Below, piece after piece: positions 12,584 to 13,873 of a DNA stretch of 13,873 bases (position 1 is the first letter of the stretch; every line of letters begins with the position of its first letter). The notes beneath the pieces were generated by a model that made no database searches, was not told the DNA's origin, and saw only the letters and a program-made list of their open reading frames with translations. Location: the NCBI GenBank assembly GCA_000436735.1, contig FR887228.1:9416-23288 (forward strand). Reading direction: 5' to 3'. The stretch comes from Firmicutes bacterium CAG:170 (lineage in GTDB: Bacteria; Bacillota; Clostridia; Oscillospirales; Oscillospiraceae). A program made the position numbers and the translations under genes.

Positions 12584-13411
12584 ATGGCAGATATCAGGGA
12601 AATTACAGACATTTCCGCGCCGGAGCTGGATGTGTTTGCGCGCCTGACCGAGGCGCAGCTCCGCAATCGGCTGGAGCCGGAAAAGGGCGTTTTTATTGCG
12701 GAAAGCCCGAAGGTCATTATCCGGGCGCTGGACGCGGGCTTTGCGCCGGTCTCGTTCTTGATGGAGCGGCGGCACATTACGGGCGACGCGGCCGAGCTGC
12801 TGGCCCGCTGGCCGGACACGCCCGTTTATACGGCGGAGCGCGCCGTCCTTTCCAGCCTCACCGGCTATGAGCTGACGCGCGGAGTGCTGTGCGCCATGCG
12901 CAGGCCGAGGCTCCCCGAGGCGGAGACGCTGCTTTCGGAGGCGCGGCGGGTGGCCGTGCTGGAAAACATCGTGGACTCGACGAATATCGGCGCGATCTTC
13001 CGCTCTGCGGCGGCGCTCGGCATCGATGCGATCTTGCTCACGCCGTCCTGCTGCGACCCGCTGTGCCGCCGCGCGGTGCGCGTCAGCATGGGAACGGTGT
13101 TTCAGGTGCCGTGGACATATCTCGGCGGCGCTGCTGCTCAGTGGCCCGAAAAGGGGCTGCAAAGGCTCCGCGCGCAGGGCTTCCGGTCGGCGGCGATGGC
13201 CCTGACCGACCGTTCGGTCTCCATCGACGACGAGCGCGTGATGCGCGAGCCGCGTCTGGCGATTGTCCTCGGGACGGAGGGCAACGGGCTGCTTCCGCAG
13301 ACCATTGCGCAGTGCGACTATACGGTGCGCATCCCCATGTCGCACGGCGTGGACTCGCTCAACGTCGCGGCGGCCAGCGCCGTGGCGTTCTGGCAGCTCC
13401 GCGCGAGATAA
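12584..13411 (+). CDS. SpoU/TrmH-family RNA 2'-O-methyltransferase
   Basis: I choose the ATG at 12584 (MADIREITDI) because GGAG at 12573-12576 lies seven bases upstream. The in-frame ATG at 12527 falls inside the predicted -10 box. The product is 275 residues. Residues 1 to about 110 form an N-terminal substrate-binding region with 'EKGVFIAESPKVI', typical of proteins of this family. The SPOUT domain follows with all three conserved motifs: motif 1 DSTNIGAIFRSA, motif 2 LAIVLGTEGNGL and motif 3 IPMSHGVDSLNVAAA. The family uses S-adenosylmethionine to methylate ribose 2'-OH groups in rRNA or tRNA, binding the cofactor in a trefoil knot and acting as a dimer. The exact target cannot be read from sequence, so no symbol is given. 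It is transcribed alone, divergent from the SPFH operon. Its terminator appears interrupted by an insertion sequence end. Confidence 0.93.
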   Translation: MADIREITDISAPELDVFARLTEAQLRNRLEPEKGVFIAESPKVIIRALDAGFAPVSFLMERRHITGDAAELLARWPDTPVYTAERAVLSSLTGYELTRGVLCAMRRPRLPEAETLLSEARRVAVLENIVDSTNIGAIFRSAAALGIDAILLTPSCCDPLCRRAVRVSMGTVFQVPWTYLGGAAAQWPEKGLQRLRAQGFRSAAMALTDRSVSIDDERVMREPRLAIVLGTEGNGLLPQTIAQCDYTVRIPMSHGVDSLNVAAASAVAFWQLRAR

Positions 13412-13415
13412 GCGA

Positions 13416-13446
13416 AAAAGCCCCCGGCGCTTCTGCGTGAAGCGCC
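13416..13446 (+). terminator. Half-intact terminator of the methyltransferase gene
   Basis: An A-run and C-run (AAAAAGCCCCC, 13415-13425) precede a 7-bp stem GGCGCTT/AAGCGCC (13426-13432 with 13440-13446, loop CTGCGTG). A normal bidirectional terminator would continue GGGGGCTTTTT after the right arm. Instead CCCTGTCAAG follows. The right part is missing, consistent with an insertion at about 13446. Confidence 0.55.
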
Positions 13447-13483
13447 CCCTGTCAAGTCAATGTCATTAAGTTAATTTTTAAGA

Positions 13484-13518
13484 CGCTCGATCACTTATGA
13501 TGGTGATTGAGCGTTTTT
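13484..13518 (+). terminator. Intrinsic terminator overlapping the transposase 3' end
   Basis: CGCTCGATCAC (13484-13494) pairs with GTGATTGAGCG (13503-13513), 11 pairs with one G-U, followed by TTTTTATTT on the plus strand. The stem spans the transposase stop codon (13491-13493 on the minus strand). It would stop plus-strand transcription entering the insertion sequence; on the minus strand the tail (TCTTAAAAATT) is a poorer T-run. Confidence 0.75.
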
Positions 13519-13873
13519 ATTTCAGCGCAGGGGGACATATAAAAACAAATGTGCTTATCGGCTTCAGGCAGCTGGACACAAGATGCAGCGACAGTTCTTG
13601 CCAGGCGCAAGAAGATCTGATCTCCGGTTTTTCGGCGATTGAAGTGGAAGCAGAACTCGTCCAAATAGGACTGAAGCTGTGTGCAGCGACCGTGATACGT
13701 GCCGAGCAGAAACGCTTTCAGGTTGCTGATAGCCTTGTGCAGCCAACGCAAGTCGCCAGGTTCATACTTTTTCGCGTCCAGCTCCACGCCAGACAGGTTC
13801 CTATAGCTTCTGTAGCCGTCGCATTCGATTTTTGAGCCCGGCGCAACAGTTTCGTCAACGACCTGCTGGAGCG
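13491..13873 (-). CDS. IS1595-family (ISXO2-like) transposase, C-terminal 126 residues
   Basis: The minus-strand frame stays open from the window edge to the TGA at 13493-13491, so the N-terminal part is missing only because the window ends. Reading past the internal GTG at 13787, the visible protein begins LQQVVDETVAPGSKIECDGY. The D in ECDGYRSY matches the position of the conserved Asp in the 'TDGWRSY' region of ISXO2-like DDE-type transposases. The C-terminal block SNLKAFLLGTYHG followed by LQSYLDEFCFHFNRR is characteristic of the same family ('GTHHGVS...YLDEFxFRFNRR'). The protein catalyses cut or copy movement of its own insertion sequence. No frameshift or stop is seen in the visible part, so it may be intact. 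Family assignment is from recognised motifs; the group within IS1595 cannot be given. Confidence 0.85.
   Translation of the reverse strand, partial: LQQVVDETVAPGSKIECDGYRSYRNLSGVELDAKKYEPGDLRWLHKAISNLKAFLLGTYHGRCTQLQSYLDEFCFHFNRRKTGDQIFLRLARTVAASCVQLPEADKHICFYMSPCAEIKTLNHHHK

Larger units (their letters stand above)
13447..13873 (-). mobile_element. End of an IS1595-family insertion sequence, continues past window
   Basis: The 3' part of an IS1595-type transposase gene is here, and the element's outer end probably lies between about 13446 and 13470, where the methyltransferase terminator loses its expected right half. The exact terminal repeat cannot be fixed because the other end is outside the window. 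The lower GC content of 13455-13520 contrasts with the neighbouring chromosome. Confidence 0.65.

Noticed and set aside
13440..13465. Relationship between the MITE ends and the IS1595-type end (both contain a CCC-TGTCAA-like stretch)
   Set aside because: The shared stretch is short and points the opposite way relative to each element's outer edge, so common origin is not supported.
13497..13835. 112-codon plus-strand frame near the right edge
   Set aside because: It lies antisense to the IS1595-type transposase, whose family motifs are clear, and starts inside a terminator hairpin.
1..13873. CRISPR arrays, tRNA or rRNA genes
   Set aside because: No regularly spaced direct repeats and no recognisable tRNA or rRNA sequence were seen on either strand.

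Overview
The window looks like part of a GC-rich Gram-positive Bacillota chromosome, most likely a gut-type member of the Clostridia (Oscillospirales-like). This is inferred from strong GGAGG-type ribosome binding sites, high-GC codon use, zinc-ribbon/SPFH/TPM genes of a kind common in Clostridia and Bacilli, and an IS1595-type transposase. No rRNA, tRNA or CRISPR array was seen.

Positions 1-8649 hold five co-directional plus-strand genes. They are the 3' part of a large unidentified protein, possibly tubulin-like (1-1514), an unrecognised 528-residue protein (1590-3176), a small unrecognised protein (3296-3724), a P-loop GTPase with cysteine pairs of zinc-ribbon type (3778-5667), and a 986-residue single-pass membrane protein (5689-8649). 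The last has an N-terminal domain resembling GTPase-associated protein 1 (GAP1), then a long coiled coil, one membrane segment and an extracytoplasmic tail with acidic linkers. The first three gaps each contain GC-rich hairpins; the last gap is a tight 21-base spacer with a strong ribosome binding site. The layout suggests a GTPase switch in the cytosol coupled to a membrane-spanning partner. It resembles the GTPase/GAP1 gene neighbourhoods predicted to act in bacterial conflict or signalling, but the first three genes are unassigned.

A perfect 30-base palindrome separates this operon from a convergent minus-strand operon (12137 down to 8694). In transcription order it encodes an SPFH-domain protein with four C-terminal zinc ribbons, a double zinc-ribbon protein with a C-terminal membrane segment, and a TPM-domain membrane protein with a signal peptide. 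This trio corresponds to the ydjI/ydjG/ydjH set that accompanies PspA in Bacillus subtilis and is tied to membrane stress; no pspA lies in this window.

A 272-base MITE-like element (12175-12446), with perfect 27-base terminal inverted repeats ending in TA, sits 37 bases upstream of the SPFH gene. It separates that gene from the AT-rich divergent promoter region. On the other side, a SpoU/TrmH-family RNA methyltransferase is encoded on the plus strand (12584-13411), with an extended -10 promoter. Its terminator appears to be cut in half by the end of an IS1595-family insertion sequence, whose transposase (minus strand) runs out of the window at 13873.
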